Shown here one piece after another: positions 34,489-43,745 of a stretch of 64,000 bases of DNA. The position numbers and the translations under genes were made by a program. The stretch comes from Rossellomorea vietnamensis (GTDB lineage Bacteria > Bacillota > Bacilli > Bacillales > Bacillaceae_B). The notes beneath the pieces are model-generated. The model was not told where the DNA came from. It was given only the letters and a program-made list of their open reading frames with translations, and made no database searches. The stretch lies in the NCBI RefSeq assembly GCF_008180415.1, contig NZ_VTEI01000013.1, forward strand, positions 91,123-155,122, given 5' to 3'. Numbering within the stretch: the first letter of the stretch is position 1; each line of letters starts with the position of its first letter.

Positions 34489-35490
34489 TTATTGGATGAA
34501 TTGTTTATCGATAAGGTCTGTGAAATCCGGCTTTTCTTTAAGGAATTTCAGTTCATAAGAAGAGTCAGCGAATGCTTGAACAGCTTCGGAGTCGACTTCA
34601 TACGTGAAACCTATTCTTTCCCAGGCTCCATCGACAACTTTCTCGTCTAATTCTTGGCCTGTTACGTCTTTTACATCTTTAATGGTAATTGCTTTTGCTT
34701 CTTCGGGGTTATCGATAATGAATTGTGTCGCTTTTTTATGAGCATCAACAATTTTCTGAATCAACTCTGGGTTTTCTTCCATCACCTTACCTGATGCAGC
34801 CATAACAGAAGCAGGAAGGGTTTCACCGAAAGAAACTTCATCCGCGTTGATGATGACTTTTGCGCCTGTTTCCTGTTCTAGTACTGCTGCCCAAGGTTCT
34901 GGTGCAACGGCAATATCAATTTTTCCGCTTTCAAACATGGCTTGATATTGAGCAGGATTGCCTGTAATGTGGCGCATTGTGCCTCCTATGCGCTCAGAAG
35001 TAATGCCCATCTCCTTCATGAATGTCTCAACTTGCACGTCATGAGTACATCCTACAGCTGGTGTAATGAACGTTTTTCCTGCGAAGTCTTCAGGGGACTC
35101 TATTCCGCTGTCTTTTCTAGCGAGTACGACTGTACCGCCTGTAGAAGCACCAGCAATGATTTTAACATCTGCGCCAGTGGAGTAGTTATTCATTGCGGGT
35201 CCAGGACCGACCAGGCCGGCATCGATTTCTCCTGTTTTCAAGGCTGTCATGAACGCAGCTCCATCAGCGAACGTTTTGTATTCCACTTCTGTGCCGTCTC
35301 CAAGTTCTGCCTCAAGGTATCCTTGATCCTTCACGACCATTGCGGGCACGTGATTGATATTAGGGAAGTAACCATAAATGACTTTTTCTTTATTGCCGCC
35401 TTCACCAGAAGAGTTAGAAGATGTGCCGCAGCCTGCTAAAAGACCGGCAAACGTTAGTAACACGGTGAATAACATTAGTATTTTTTTCAT
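34489..35490 (-). CDS. ABC substrate-binding lipoprotein, sulfonate/taurine/nitrate type
   Basis: A 333-aa lipoprotein (signal LLTFAGLLAGCG, lipidated Cys near residue 21) of the SsuA/TauA/NMT1 class: GYFPNINHVPAMVVKDQGYL, then FADGAAFMTALKTGEIDAGL with VGPGPA, and IDIAVAPEPWAAVLE. It captures the ligand outside the cell for the permease and ATPase encoded upstream on the same strand. Aliphatic sulfonate, taurine or a related anion is likely; exact specificity cannot be read. It is separated from the permease by 238 bases that contain a MITE-like repeat. Confidence 0.87.
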   Translation of the reverse strand: MKKILMLFTVLLTFAGLLAGCGTSSNSSGEGGNKEKVIYGYFPNINHVPAMVVKDQGYLEAELGDGTEVEYKTFADGAAFMTALKTGEIDAGLVGPGPAMNNYSTGADVKIIAGASTGGTVVLARKDSGIESPEDFAGKTFITPAVGCTHDVQVETFMKEMGITSERIGGTMRHITGNPAQYQAMFESGKIDIAVAPEPWAAVLEQETGAKVIINADEVSFGETLPASVMAASGKVMEENPELIQKIVDAHKKATQFIIDNPEEAKAITIKDVKDVTGQELDEKVVDGAWERIGFTYEVDSEAVQAFADSSYELKFLKEKPDFTDLIDKQFIQ

Positions 35491-35517
35491 AGTGTTCCTC
35501 CTGAATTCATTTATTTA

Positions 35518-35708
35518 GGTCTTTTCGTAAACTTTGTTGCTAATCCACACCAATTCCAAAGAAAATAACCCTAATTCACAGCTAAAACCCCGTAAATAGG
35601 AAGAGAAAAGAGCTGCTCTTCCAGATTAGAAAGTAATACCTCAGTATCCAGGGTGAAAATCCGGCTCTTGGGATTTTTCCGAAAGCAACAATTTATGCGA
35701 AAACAGCC
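35518..35708. repeat. MITE-like interspersed element, copy B
   Basis: This resembles copy A at 10374-10548: left end GTCTTTTCGTAAACTTTGTT, shared interior GAGAAAAGAGCTGCTCTTCC, and right end CCGAAAGCAACAATTTATGC then GAAAACAGCC. It is noncoding and sits inside the ABC operon between binding protein and permease. Confidence 0.82.
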
Positions 35709-35728
35709 TTTTTTAGTATGGTTTGGGT

Positions 35729-36484
35729 TTAAGATTGAAGACCCCAGCGTTTCAATACATTTTTCTCAATGCGGGAGAAGATCAGCTGGTCGACGACGGC
35801 ACCGATGACACCAATGATCACCATGACGCCGATCACAAGCGACATGTCCCCAAAGTCTGACGCGAAACGGAGAGTGTATCCAAGTCCCGGCCCTGTACTG
35901 AGCAGTTCTCCTGCCATCAAGGCTCTCCAGGCAAATGCCCAGGCAAGTCTTGCACCTGTTACGGCGTAAGGGATGGAAGCCGGGAAGATGACTCTGATGA
36001 ATAAATCAATTCCCTTCGAACCCATTGTTTGCGCCGCTTTGATGTAAAGAGGGGACACGTTCTGAATCCCGGTCCGGATATTAAGGGCCATTACGAACGT
36101 TCCTCCAAGTACAACGACAAAAATGACAGATGTTTCATTCAAGCCAAACCACATGATAGCCAGTGGCAGCCAAACAATACTAGGGACGCTCTGGAAAGCA
36201 AGAAGCAGCGAACCGAGTGTCTCGTCAGCCGTTTTGGACTTGGCAAGAAGGATGCCGATGCTGGTTCCGATGGCAAGGGCGATGCCTAGACCGATAATCA
36301 GTCTCTTGAAGCTTGCGATTAAATCGTATACAAGTGTCATATCAGAAAAACCGGTTAGTAAAGCTTGAAAAACATCGGAAGGCGCCGGAAGTATGATTTT
36401 TGCCCACAACTCAAAATAGGCACCGGCTTCCCAAAGCGATAGAATGACAGCGAAAAATATTAATCTCTTAACTATTGGCTTCAT
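35729..36484 (-). CDS. ABC permease, sulfonate/taurine type
   Basis: The 251-aa protein has six hydrophobic helices and the coupling loop of this class (SPLYIKAAQTMGSKGIDLFI, about residue 145). It matches the SsuC/TauC permeases: ILPAPSDVFQALL near the start, and AWRALMAGELLSTGPGLGYT. Its start overlaps the end of the ATPase gene by 17 bases, so the two are translationally coupled. It forms the membrane channel for the lipoprotein encoded downstream. Confidence 0.88.
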   Translation of the reverse strand: MKPIVKRLIFFAVILSLWEAGAYFELWAKIILPAPSDVFQALLTGFSDMTLVYDLIASFKRLIIGLGIALAIGTSIGILLAKSKTADETLGSLLLAFQSVPSIVWLPLAIMWFGLNETSVIFVVVLGGTFVMALNIRTGIQNVSPLYIKAAQTMGSKGIDLFIRVIFPASIPYAVTGARLAWAFAWRALMAGELLSTGPGLGYTLRFASDFGDMSLVIGVMVIIGVIGAVVDQLIFSRIEKNVLKRWGLQS

Positions 36485-37256
36485 AAGCTAATTCCTCACT
36501 GATGACTTTGTCTATTTCTTTCTTAAGGTGGACCATGATTTCTTCCTCCAGAGCAATTCTCTCTTCTTTATGCTCTTCGCGGGGGCGGGGGATATCCACC
36601 TTGATATCGGCTATGATCGTTCCAGGCCTCGTTCCCATTACAATGATTCGATCGGACAGCTTGATAGATTCCGAGATGCTGTGGGTAACAAACAGGACCG
36701 TCTTCTTCGTCTCCATCCAAATCCGCTCAAGCTGTTCATGAAGGCGGGAGCGTGTCTGCTCATCCAGAGCCCCGAATGGTTCATCCATCAAGAGAATTTC
36801 AGGATTCATGGCAAGAGCACGGGCAATGGCAACACGCTGCTGCATCCCTCCTGATAGCTCATGAGGGTAATGATGAAGATAGTTGCTCAGCTGCACCATT
36901 TTCAGGTATTTCTTTGCCTGTTGGGCAGCGTCATTCTTTGACATTTCCTTCTTTAAGGGAAAGGTAACGTTATCCAGAACGTTCAGCCAAGGGAACAAAG
37001 CGGCCTGTTGAAAGACCATGCCTCTGTCTTTTCCAGGCTTTTTAATGGATTTACCTGCAGCCTCGATGACACCTGAGGAAGCGGAAGTCAATCCTGCGAC
37101 AATGGAAAGGAGAGTCGATTTTCCGCAGCCGGAAGGTCCAAGGATCGAAACGAATTCTCCCTTTTCAACACTGAGGTCAATGTCCTTCAAAACAGTTATG
37201 GGCTGGCCATCCTTGTCGTTGAATTGCTTATTTAGATTTTTAATATTTATGAACAT
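36468..37256 (-). CDS. ABC ATPase, sulfonate/taurine type
   Basis: The first gene of the operon, 262 aa. Walker A GPSGCGKST (about residue 40), Q-loop GMVFQQAALFPWL, signature LSGGMQQR, Walker B ILLMDEPFGALD and the switch His in FVTHSISE are all intact. This is the SsuB/TauB type. It powers import by the permease whose gene overlaps its 3' end. The 5' flank (37257-37400) is AT-rich and must hold the operon promoter; I could not identify a defined operator. Confidence 0.9.
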   Translation of the reverse strand: MFINIKNLNKQFNDKDGQPITVLKDIDLSVEKGEFVSILGPSGCGKSTLLSIVAGLTSASSGVIEAAGKSIKKPGKDRGMVFQQAALFPWLNVLDNVTFPLKKEMSKNDAAQQAKKYLKMVQLSNYLHHYPHELSGGMQQRVAIARALAMNPEILLMDEPFGALDEQTRSRLHEQLERIWMETKKTVLFVTHSISESIKLSDRIIVMGTRPGTIIADIKVDIPRPREEHKEERIALEEEIMVHLKKEIDKVISEELAYEANS

Positions 37257-37612
37257 TAATAATCACCTATTCTCATAATTCATATAAAAAAAGTCGGGAA
37301 TACAAAAGTTAATTATATTCTATTCTTCCCAGTTGTCAAGGGGAGCCTATTTTTGCTTGTTTATAGAATGGTTTTAAAAACTACTTGGCTAACACATTAG
37401 GTGGAAGCTAAAAACTTTTTCGGGAGTACTTAGATATATGAGGGCATATGGGGAGAAGAAATTTTCCAACTTAATACACATTGCTATCCTTTATAGTATC
37501 TGAAACTGAAATTACTAAATTTTGACGAGCAATAGTGTTTATGCAATGCTCTTTTTAGAATTATTTTTAAGTATGCCACTTTTCCACTACCCCTTTTTAC
37601 AAAGAGGGATTG

Positions 37613-37850
37613 GAGTGGAAGGAGAACGACCTCCTGCGGGACTAGCGGGACAGGTGAGACCCCCAATCTAGATCCAGCACCTAGCCCCTCGGGGTCAAAT
37701 AACCCCAAGAGATAAAAAGGAAAACCGCCTTTTTTCTCTTGAGAACATTTGCCTGTCGGGGCTGACCAAGGTGCTTCCACTTTTTATACAGGCGAAGCCG
37801 AGGAGGCTCACCGCCCGCCCCGCGGAGTCGTGCTCCTGGAGCAGAAATCC
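37613..37850. repeat. Composite hairpin element, copy 1
   Basis: The outer frame opens with GGAGTGGAA and closes with GGAGCAGAAATC. The outer arms GGAGAACGAC (37622-37631) and GTCGTGCTCC (37828-37837) pair. Inside, at 37677-37777, is a hairpin cassette opening AGCACCTAGCCCC and closing GGGGCTGACCAAGGTGCT. Related cassettes lie at 51696, 63447 and 63573. It fills most of the 720-base gap between the ABC operon and topB; nothing coding is credible there. Confidence 0.88.
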
Positions 37851-37976
37851 ATTACTTTAATCTATACAATAACTATACAAAGAGTTATGAAAAAACTGCC
37901 TTCTTAATTTAAATCGGTGAATCCTGTATAATGGAAGGAACTATGCGTACGTTCGCAAATGAAAGGATTGTTTCGA

Positions 37977-40166
37977 TTGAGCAAAACATTAGTACTCGCT
38001 GAAAAACCATCAGTCGGCAGGGACATCGCTGCTGTATTGAATTGCCATAAAAAAGGGAACGGATTTATAGAAGGAGACAACTATATTGTCACTTGGGCTC
38101 TCGGCCATCTTGTAACGCTGGCCGAACCGGATGCCTACGATAGCAAATACCAGACGTGGAGGATAGAAGACCTGCCAATGCTGCCGAATGAACTCAAGCT
38201 GGTGGTCATCAAGAAGACAGGCAGGCAGTTCAACGCGGTCAAAAGCCAGATGGCCCGTAATGATGTAAAAGAAATCGTCATCGCAACGGATGCCGGCCGG
38301 GAAGGGGAGCTGGTCGCCCGCTGGATCATTGAAAAAGCACGTGTGAACAAACCGATTAAACGTTTATGGATCTCATCTGTAACCGATAAGGCAATCAAAG
38401 AAGGATTCAGGAAGCTGAAGAACGGTAAAGAGTATGAAAACCTGTATGCTGCTGCCCAAGCCCGTTCGGAAGCGGATTGGTATGTTGGAATGAATGCGAC
38501 CCGCGCTCTGACTGTTAAGCACAATGCCCAGTTGTCCTGCGGCAGAGTCCAGACACCGACCCTCGGTATCATTGCGCAAAGAGAAGAAGAGATCAAGAAC
38601 TTCAAGCCGAAGCCTTTCTACGGCCTGAAAGCAAAGAGCCGTGAGTTCAATCTGACTTGGCAGGATAGCAAAACCAAAGAATATCGGACCTTCTCAAAAG
38701 ACTTCATTGAAAAGGTGTCCGGGAATCTTAAAAGTGAGAAGAAGGCAGAAGTTACCTCTGTGGACAAAAGCTTGAAGAAAAGTTTTTCACCGGGACTTTA
38801 TGACTTAACCGAACTTCAGCGTGACGCTCATAAAATTTTTGGGTATTCGGCAAAAGAAACGCTGTCCATCATGCAGAAGCTCTATGAACAGCATAAGCTT
38901 TTAACGTATCCGCGTACCGATTCTCGGCACCTTTCCAGTGATATTGTAGACACACTGAAAGACAGGATCCAGGCGGTATCTATCAAGCCGTATAATCTGC
39001 TTGCCGCAAAAGCCATGAAAAGTTCAGGTAAGTTAGGGAAGGCATTTGTGGATGACAGCAAAGTCTCTGATCATCATGCCATCATCCCGACAGAGCAGAC
39101 GGCGTTTCTTAATTCTTTAAGCGATAAGGAACGGAAAATTTATGACCTTGTTGTTAAACGTTTCCTGGCCATGTTCCTTCCTCCTTTTCAATATGAGCAG
39201 ACAACTATTGCAGCCGAGATTGCAGGGGAGGCATTTGTCGCCAAAGGAAAACGAATTATTGAAATAGGCTGGAAAGAGATTTTTGACAGACATAGTTCAT
39301 CGGAGGAAATTGGAGACAGCTTGTCTGATCAAACACTGCCAAAGATCGAGAAAGGTGACGTAATCTCTATCTCTTCGATTGAGCAGACATCCGATGTTAC
39401 GCAGCCGCCGGCACGTTTCAATGAGGGTACGCTTCTATCGGCAATGGAAAATCCAAAGAGATACATGGCAGGGGAGAATCAGGACCTGATTAAGACGATC
39501 AGTTCTGCAGGAGGCTTGGGAACCGTCGCCACCCGTGCGGATATTATTGAGAAGCTCTTTAACTCTGGCGTAATCGAAAATAAAGGAAAGTCTATCATGA
39601 TTACATCCAAAGGGAAGCAGCTGCTTGACCTTGCTCCCGATGAATTGAAATCACCTGCTCTTACAGCGGAGTGGGAGCAGAAGCTCGAGGCAATCTCCAA
39701 AGGCAAGCTGAACAAAAATATCTTTATCAGTGAAATTAAAGCTTACGCGAAACAGTCTGTACATGAAATTAAAAACAGCACTAAGAAATTTGCACATGAC
39801 AACCTAACCGGAACAAAGTGTCCCGATTGTGGAAACCTCATGCTCGAAGTCAAAAACAAACACGGCAAAAAATTAGTTTGTAAAGACCGCGAGTGCGGCT
39901 ACCGCAAAAATGTCAGCAAGAAAACCAATGCGCGCTGCCCTAATTGCCATAAACGCTTGGATCTGCGCGGTGAAGGCGAAGGCCAGATGTTCACCTGCGT
40001 CTGCGGCCACCGCGAAAAACTCTCGACCTTCAACGAAAGAAGGAAAAAAGCGAAGAACAGCAAAGTCTCAAAAAGCGACGTTAACAAGTATATGAAGAAG
40101 CAGGACGATGCCCCTGTTAATACAGCCTTGGCCGACGCGCTCGCAAAACTGAAATTAGATAAGTAA
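37977..40166 (+). CDS. topB: DNA topoisomerase III
   Basis: I prefer the TTG at 37977 (MSKTLVLAEKPSVGRDIAAV), which matches the B. subtilis TopB N-terminus and has AAAGGA nine bases upstream; an ATG at 37959 would add six residues. The 729-aa type IA enzyme has the Toprim domain (EKPSVG, then IATDAGREGELVARW), the catalytic Tyr in LLTYPRTDSRHLS near residue 309, and two C-terminal zinc ribbons (CPDC/CKDREC and CPNC/CVC). It relaxes and decatenates DNA by single-strand passage. It is monocistronic with a strong terminator. Confidence 0.95.
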   Translation: MSKTLVLAEKPSVGRDIAAVLNCHKKGNGFIEGDNYIVTWALGHLVTLAEPDAYDSKYQTWRIEDLPMLPNELKLVVIKKTGRQFNAVKSQMARNDVKEIVIATDAGREGELVARWIIEKARVNKPIKRLWISSVTDKAIKEGFRKLKNGKEYENLYAAAQARSEADWYVGMNATRALTVKHNAQLSCGRVQTPTLGIIAQREEEIKNFKPKPFYGLKAKSREFNLTWQDSKTKEYRTFSKDFIEKVSGNLKSEKKAEVTSVDKSLKKSFSPGLYDLTELQRDAHKIFGYSAKETLSIMQKLYEQHKLLTYPRTDSRHLSSDIVDTLKDRIQAVSIKPYNLLAAKAMKSSGKLGKAFVDDSKVSDHHAIIPTEQTAFLNSLSDKERKIYDLVVKRFLAMFLPPFQYEQTTIAAEIAGEAFVAKGKRIIEIGWKEIFDRHSSSEEIGDSLSDQTLPKIEKGDVISISSIEQTSDVTQPPARFNEGTLLSAMENPKRYMAGENQDLIKTISSAGGLGTVATRADIIEKLFNSGVIENKGKSIMITSKGKQLLDLAPDELKSPALTAEWEQKLEAISKGKLNKNIFISEIKAYAKQSVHEIKNSTKKFAHDNLTGTKCPDCGNLMLEVKNKHGKKLVCKDRECGYRKNVSKKTNARCPNCHKRLDLRGEGEGQMFTCVCGHREKLSTFNERRKKAKNSKVSKSDVNKYMKKQDDAPVNTALADALAKLKLDK

Positions 40167-40177
40167 TGGTTTGCCTG

Positions 40178-40202
40178 CCCCAGGCTTTTGCCTGGGGTTT
40201 TT
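40178..40202 (+). terminator. Terminator of topB
   Basis: CCCCAGGC/GCCTGGGG with a 4-base loop is followed by TTTTT. Confidence 0.93.
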
Positions 40203-40240
40203 ATTTGTGAAGGGAATGTAGAAGAATATCTCCGGTTTGC

Positions 40241-40740
40241 CGATAAAAGTAGGGATTTCGCCGATAAATTGAAAAAAGCGCCGATAAACTAGTGAATTCC
40301 ACCGATAAATCAGCTGCTTCCGCCGATAAACCTGCTAACTCTGCCGATAACCTCTTACTATTGCAACCTGACGCTGGCTAATGTTGTTGTGTTAAACAGT
40401 CGAGAAGGTCATAAGGAATTTACCGTTTCGCCGATAATCAAGTAATTTCCGCTGATAAATTCAAAAAAGCGCCGATAAACTAGTGAATTCCGCCGATAAA
40501 CACGCCGGTTCCGCCGATAAACCTGCTAACTCCGCCGATAACCTCTTACTATTGCAACCTGACGCTGGCTGTAATGTTGTTGTGTAAAACAGTAGAGAAG
40601 GTCAGAAGGAATTTGACGATTCGCCGATAATCAAGTAATTTCCGCTGATAAATTGAAAAAGGCGCCGATAAACTAGTGAATTCCGCCGATAAACACGCCG
40701 GTTCCGCCGATAAACCTGCTAACTCTGCCGATAAATAACA
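40241..40740. repeat. Phased CCGATAAA array, three blocks (left of the NERD gene)
   Basis: Each block has six CCGATAAA-type boxes. Box positions are 40241, 40262, 40282, 40303, 40324, 40345; then 40432, 40453, 40473, 40494, 40515, 40536; then 40625, 40646, 40666, 40687, 40708, 40729. The spacing 21/20/21/21/21 is identical in all three. Blocks repeat every 191-193 bp, with a conserved linker containing CAACCTGACGCTGGCT. It occupies the whole 675-base gap between topB and the NERD gene. Confidence 0.95.
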
Positions 40741-40842
40741 AAAAATAGTCGATCAAACGTACTCTAAAAAGATTCATCCATTATAAAAGGAATTCATCGA
40801 TAAAGGGAGAATTTAAAAGGGACTAACCAAAGGAGTGGTGCG

Positions 40843-41817
40843 ATGATTATTAAAAAAAGGGAAAAACCCATTCAGATGATAAAGCTGGAGGCTCTGGATG
40901 GAAGACTATCAACCGATCATGAGAAAAAGTTTATGGTGAGGCAGCACCTGTCAAATCGGCAGGCGGGGTATAAAGGAGAGCAGAGCCTCGACTACTATTT
41001 ATATTTTTTGCCAGAAAGTAAGTACCATATCTTTCATGGCCTGCGATTGTTTGATGGAACTCATTACTTTCAGATTGATACTTTGCTTTTATCTGAGAAT
41101 TTCCTTTTAATTTTGGAAATTAAAAGGATGGCTGGAATTCTCAAGTTTGAACCACAGTTTAATCAATTTATGCGAATTACCGAGGAGAACGTTACAGAAG
41201 TTTTTCCAGACCCAATTGTTCAAGTGAAAAGGCAAAAGTTCCAGTTGAATAGATGGCTTGAATATCACAATCTATCTATAAATCTACCTTTAGAGACCCT
41301 CGTTATCAGTACTTCTACTAAAGCAATCCTGCAAACCTCCCTTGGCGATAAAACAGTCCAGGAAAAAGTAGTTCATAAAGAATCTCTTCCTTTTAAGATC
41401 AATAAGTTGGAAAGTAACTATAGCAAAGCAAGGATCAATCAATTGGATCTCCAAAATCTTTCTCAGCTTCTACTAAAAAGCCACTCTCCGTTTAACCCCG
41501 ATATCCTCAATACTTACGAAATAACACAATCAGATATTTTAACAGGAGTTCACTGCCCAAAGTGTAAGCACATCCCCATGATTAGACAGAGAGGGAGCTG
41601 GGTTTGCCAAGCCTGTAGGTTACTATCAAGAATTGCGCATGAAAAAGCTTTAACTGATTATTCACTGCTTATCAACAATAAAATTACGAATCATCAAGCT
41701 CGTGAATTCCTCCATATTCAGTCGGATTCTGTCACAAAACGAATTCTAAATACTGCCTGTTCTGGTTTTCATGGAGAACGAAAATCCAGGATTTATACTT
41801 TGGATAATCATCCATAA
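40843..41817 (+). CDS. NERD (nuclease-related) domain protein with zinc ribbon
   Basis: ATG at 40843 with AAAGGAGTGG upstream. The 324-aa protein has a NERD domain at about residues 40-160: QAGYKGEQSLDYYL, then FQIDTLLLSENFLLILEIKR with the Asp and Glu-x-Lys expected of the restriction-enzyme-like fold. A zinc ribbon follows (CPKC at about 238, CQAC at about 258), then a helical tail that may bind DNA. NERD proteins are presumed to be DNA-processing enzymes; no activity is proven for this subgroup. It is isolated between two CCGATAAA arrays, with no partner gene. Confidence 0.87.
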   Translation: MIIKKREKPIQMIKLEALDGRLSTDHEKKFMVRQHLSNRQAGYKGEQSLDYYLYFLPESKYHIFHGLRLFDGTHYFQIDTLLLSENFLLILEIKRMAGILKFEPQFNQFMRITEENVTEVFPDPIVQVKRQKFQLNRWLEYHNLSINLPLETLVISTSTKAILQTSLGDKTVQEKVVHKESLPFKINKLESNYSKARINQLDLQNLSQLLLKSHSPFNPDILNTYEITQSDILTGVHCPKCKHIPMIRQRGSWVCQACRLLSRIAHEKALTDYSLLINNKITNHQAREFLHIQSDSVTKRILNTACSGFHGERKSRIYTLDNHP

Positions 41818-41896
41818 GTATAATGTTAGTTAGTTAGATAGTTAGCCCACTGGCATCTGCCAGTGGGCTATTGAGCTTAAGGATAACCCGTTTCGC

Positions 41897-42215
41897 CGAT
41901 AAAAGTAGTGATTTCGCCGATAAAATGAAAAAAGCGCCGATAAACTAGTGAATTCCGCCGATAAACACTCTGTTTCCGCTGATAAACCAGCTGACTCCGC
42001 CGATAACCTCTTGCTATCCGCAACCTGGCTCTGTCTTTAATACGGTTGCGTGAACTGTCAAGAAAGTCAGAAGGGAATTTGCCGTTTTGCCGATAAAAGT
42101 AGGGAATTGGCCGATAAAATGAAAAAAGCGCCGATAAACTAGTGAATTCCGCCGATAAATTAGTAGTTTCCGCCGATAAATCCGCTGATAAACCTACTGA
42201 CTCCGCCGATACTCA
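41897..42215. repeat. Phased CCGATAAA array, two blocks (right of the NERD gene)
   Basis: Boxes lie at 41897, 41918, 41938, 41959, 41980 and 42001 (again 21/20/21/21/21), then 42091, 42112, 42132, 42153, 42174, with a shortened step to 42186 and 42207. The linker is the same type as in the left array. It fills most of the gap to the next gene. Confidence 0.93.
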
Positions 42216-42254
42216 GCAAAACCGGCAAATCCGCATCTTGCATTCAATCCACTC

Positions 42255-43298
42255 TCACTGGTTAGCTCCAGCACCCGTCTCCAGCAGGTCCAGCACTTCT
42301 CCCATTTTTTCGTAAAAATACTGATTGCCGTTCCGCACATCAAAGTCATCGGCAATGGCCAGGACAGCCGACTCCATCTCCTGCAAAGAGAAAGGCACCC
42401 GCAGCCCGTTCTTCTTCAGGGCTTTCCCCCAGACAAGGGATGCGAGGTAAAAGGAGAACATGCCGTATGGGTTTTTATCGGCATCTGCTGAATCAATATG
42501 TCTTTCAAATATTTTTTTTCCGCCCTTTGGATTGGTTAAAGCGAAAAAGAGCAGATGTTCAGAGGCTTCCACGAGCAAATTTGGTTTTTGGTAAATCATG
42601 AAATAGCCTTCACTTTGAAAGTATTGTGCTTCTGCCGTTTTTCCAAGCCGCAAGTAGGGCAGGAGCAATTTGGAGTAGGTGAGATGGGGGATTTCTCCGC
42701 ATGTCACTTCTCTGTTCAATAATCTTTCCGCTATGTGAAGGGCTTCATCTGTTCGGTTGATTTGAAACAGATACTCCATTTCAGCTTGCAGTTCGCAGGC
42801 AGCGCAATCTGCCAGTTCATCTCTAGATGCGTTAACCCACAATCCGTAATATTCTTCAGCACTTTGAAAATCGCCTTCCAAAAGAGAGGCTTTATGCCGA
42901 AATTGATAAAATGGCCGTGAGCTGAATTGATGCTTTGTCAGAAGCTCCTGAAAATCAGAAAAAAGTTCGTCAATGGCTTCTTTGTCAACGTGAGGGAATA
43001 ACACTATGCGTTCCAAAGTCCATTTGAATCCCCAAAGAATAGATGAAGTCCACTCTTGAAGATGTTCTTCATTATTTTGGAAAAATTCCAGGCACCAGAA
43101 GAAATGGTCAAACAGGATTTCAAACTCACCCAGGAAATTTGCGCAATTCAGCAGCTCAAACCTTACAGCGAATTCTTCGTAAGGCTGTTCATTTTCCATA
43201 GTCCAAGAGAAGAGATCAATTAGTAGATTATATTTTTCATAGCTATGTTCTGTATGTGCTAGTGTTTCGTATTTCTCCCAAAACTCATCAATTGTCAA
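42255..43298 (-). CDS. Hypothetical helical-repeat protein, 347 aa
   Basis: TTG at 43298 (MTIDEFWEKYETLAHTEHSY) is preferred: GGAG is 8 bases upstream, while the GTG at 43307 lies on top of it. The soluble acidic protein is nearly all helical with repeating aromatic pairs, for example FQSAEEYYGLWVNASRDELA then CAACELQAEMEYLFQINRTD and EALHIAERLL, like TPR-type solenoids. No named domain was recognised. It is alone on the reverse strand. A binding or regulatory role would be a guess. Confidence 0.65.
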   Translation of the reverse strand: MTIDEFWEKYETLAHTEHSYEKYNLLIDLFSWTMENEQPYEEFAVRFELLNCANFLGEFEILFDHFFWCLEFFQNNEEHLQEWTSSILWGFKWTLERIVLFPHVDKEAIDELFSDFQELLTKHQFSSRPFYQFRHKASLLEGDFQSAEEYYGLWVNASRDELADCAACELQAEMEYLFQINRTDEALHIAERLLNREVTCGEIPHLTYSKLLLPYLRLGKTAEAQYFQSEGYFMIYQKPNLLVEASEHLLFFALTNPKGGKKIFERHIDSADADKNPYGMFSFYLASLVWGKALKKNGLRVPFSLQEMESAVLAIADDFDVRNGNQYFYEKMGEVLDLLETGAGANQ

Positions 43299-43457
43299 GC
43301 AGGTCACTCCATCCTAGTAAAATAAGTCCATAGTTAAGAAATACCACTTTTTCACAAAAAAGAAAATAAAAATATGTAGTTTAGCCAATTGTCATTTTGT
43401 GGTACTTAGAAGAATAGAGATGAAAAGAGTATGAAAGTGGAAAGGGGTCTCTTAATA

Positions 43458-43649
43458 ATGTCGATGTGGATATGGATAGCTGTTGGTGTCCTTGTACTGC
43501 TGGCGGTTCTTGAAGAAGTAATATACTATGTGTTGAATAAGCAGCTTGGTTTGGAAAGAGAATCCAAGATTAAAAAACTGGCACGGTTCTGGCACAGAGG
43601 GACAGCTGTTTTTAAAAGAAAAAAAGAGCATAACAGCCAGTCGGCATAG
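43458..43649 (+). CDS. Small single-helix membrane protein, 63 aa
   Basis: ATG at 43458 (MSMWIWIAVGVLVLLAVLEE) follows AAAGGGG at 12 bases; an ATG at 43431 would add nine residues and cannot be excluded. One N-terminal transmembrane helix is followed by a strongly basic cytoplasmic tail (ESKIKKLARFWHRGTAVFKR). No family recognised. A strong bidirectional terminator follows. Confidence 0.6.
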   Translation: MSMWIWIAVGVLVLLAVLEEVIYYVLNKQLGLERESKIKKLARFWHRGTAVFKRKKEHNSQSA

Positions 43650-43650
43650 T

Positions 43651-43687
43651 AAAAAGCTTGAGATCAAAAAGTCTCAAGCTTTTTTTT
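43651..43687. terminator. Bidirectional terminator
   Basis: The 13-bp stem AAAAAGCTTGAGA/TCTCAAGCTTTTT with a T-run on both strands lies between the small membrane gene and the convergent MFS gene. Confidence 0.92.
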
Positions 43688-43745
43688 AGCTTTCTTAAGC
43701 AGGCAAAGATTTAAGGTTTCCTTAGGGGCAGGACTATCACCATAT

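Noticed and set aside
40843..41817. Restriction or phage-defence system around the NERD gene
   Set aside because: No methyltransferase, second subunit or mobile element adjoins it; only repeats flank it.
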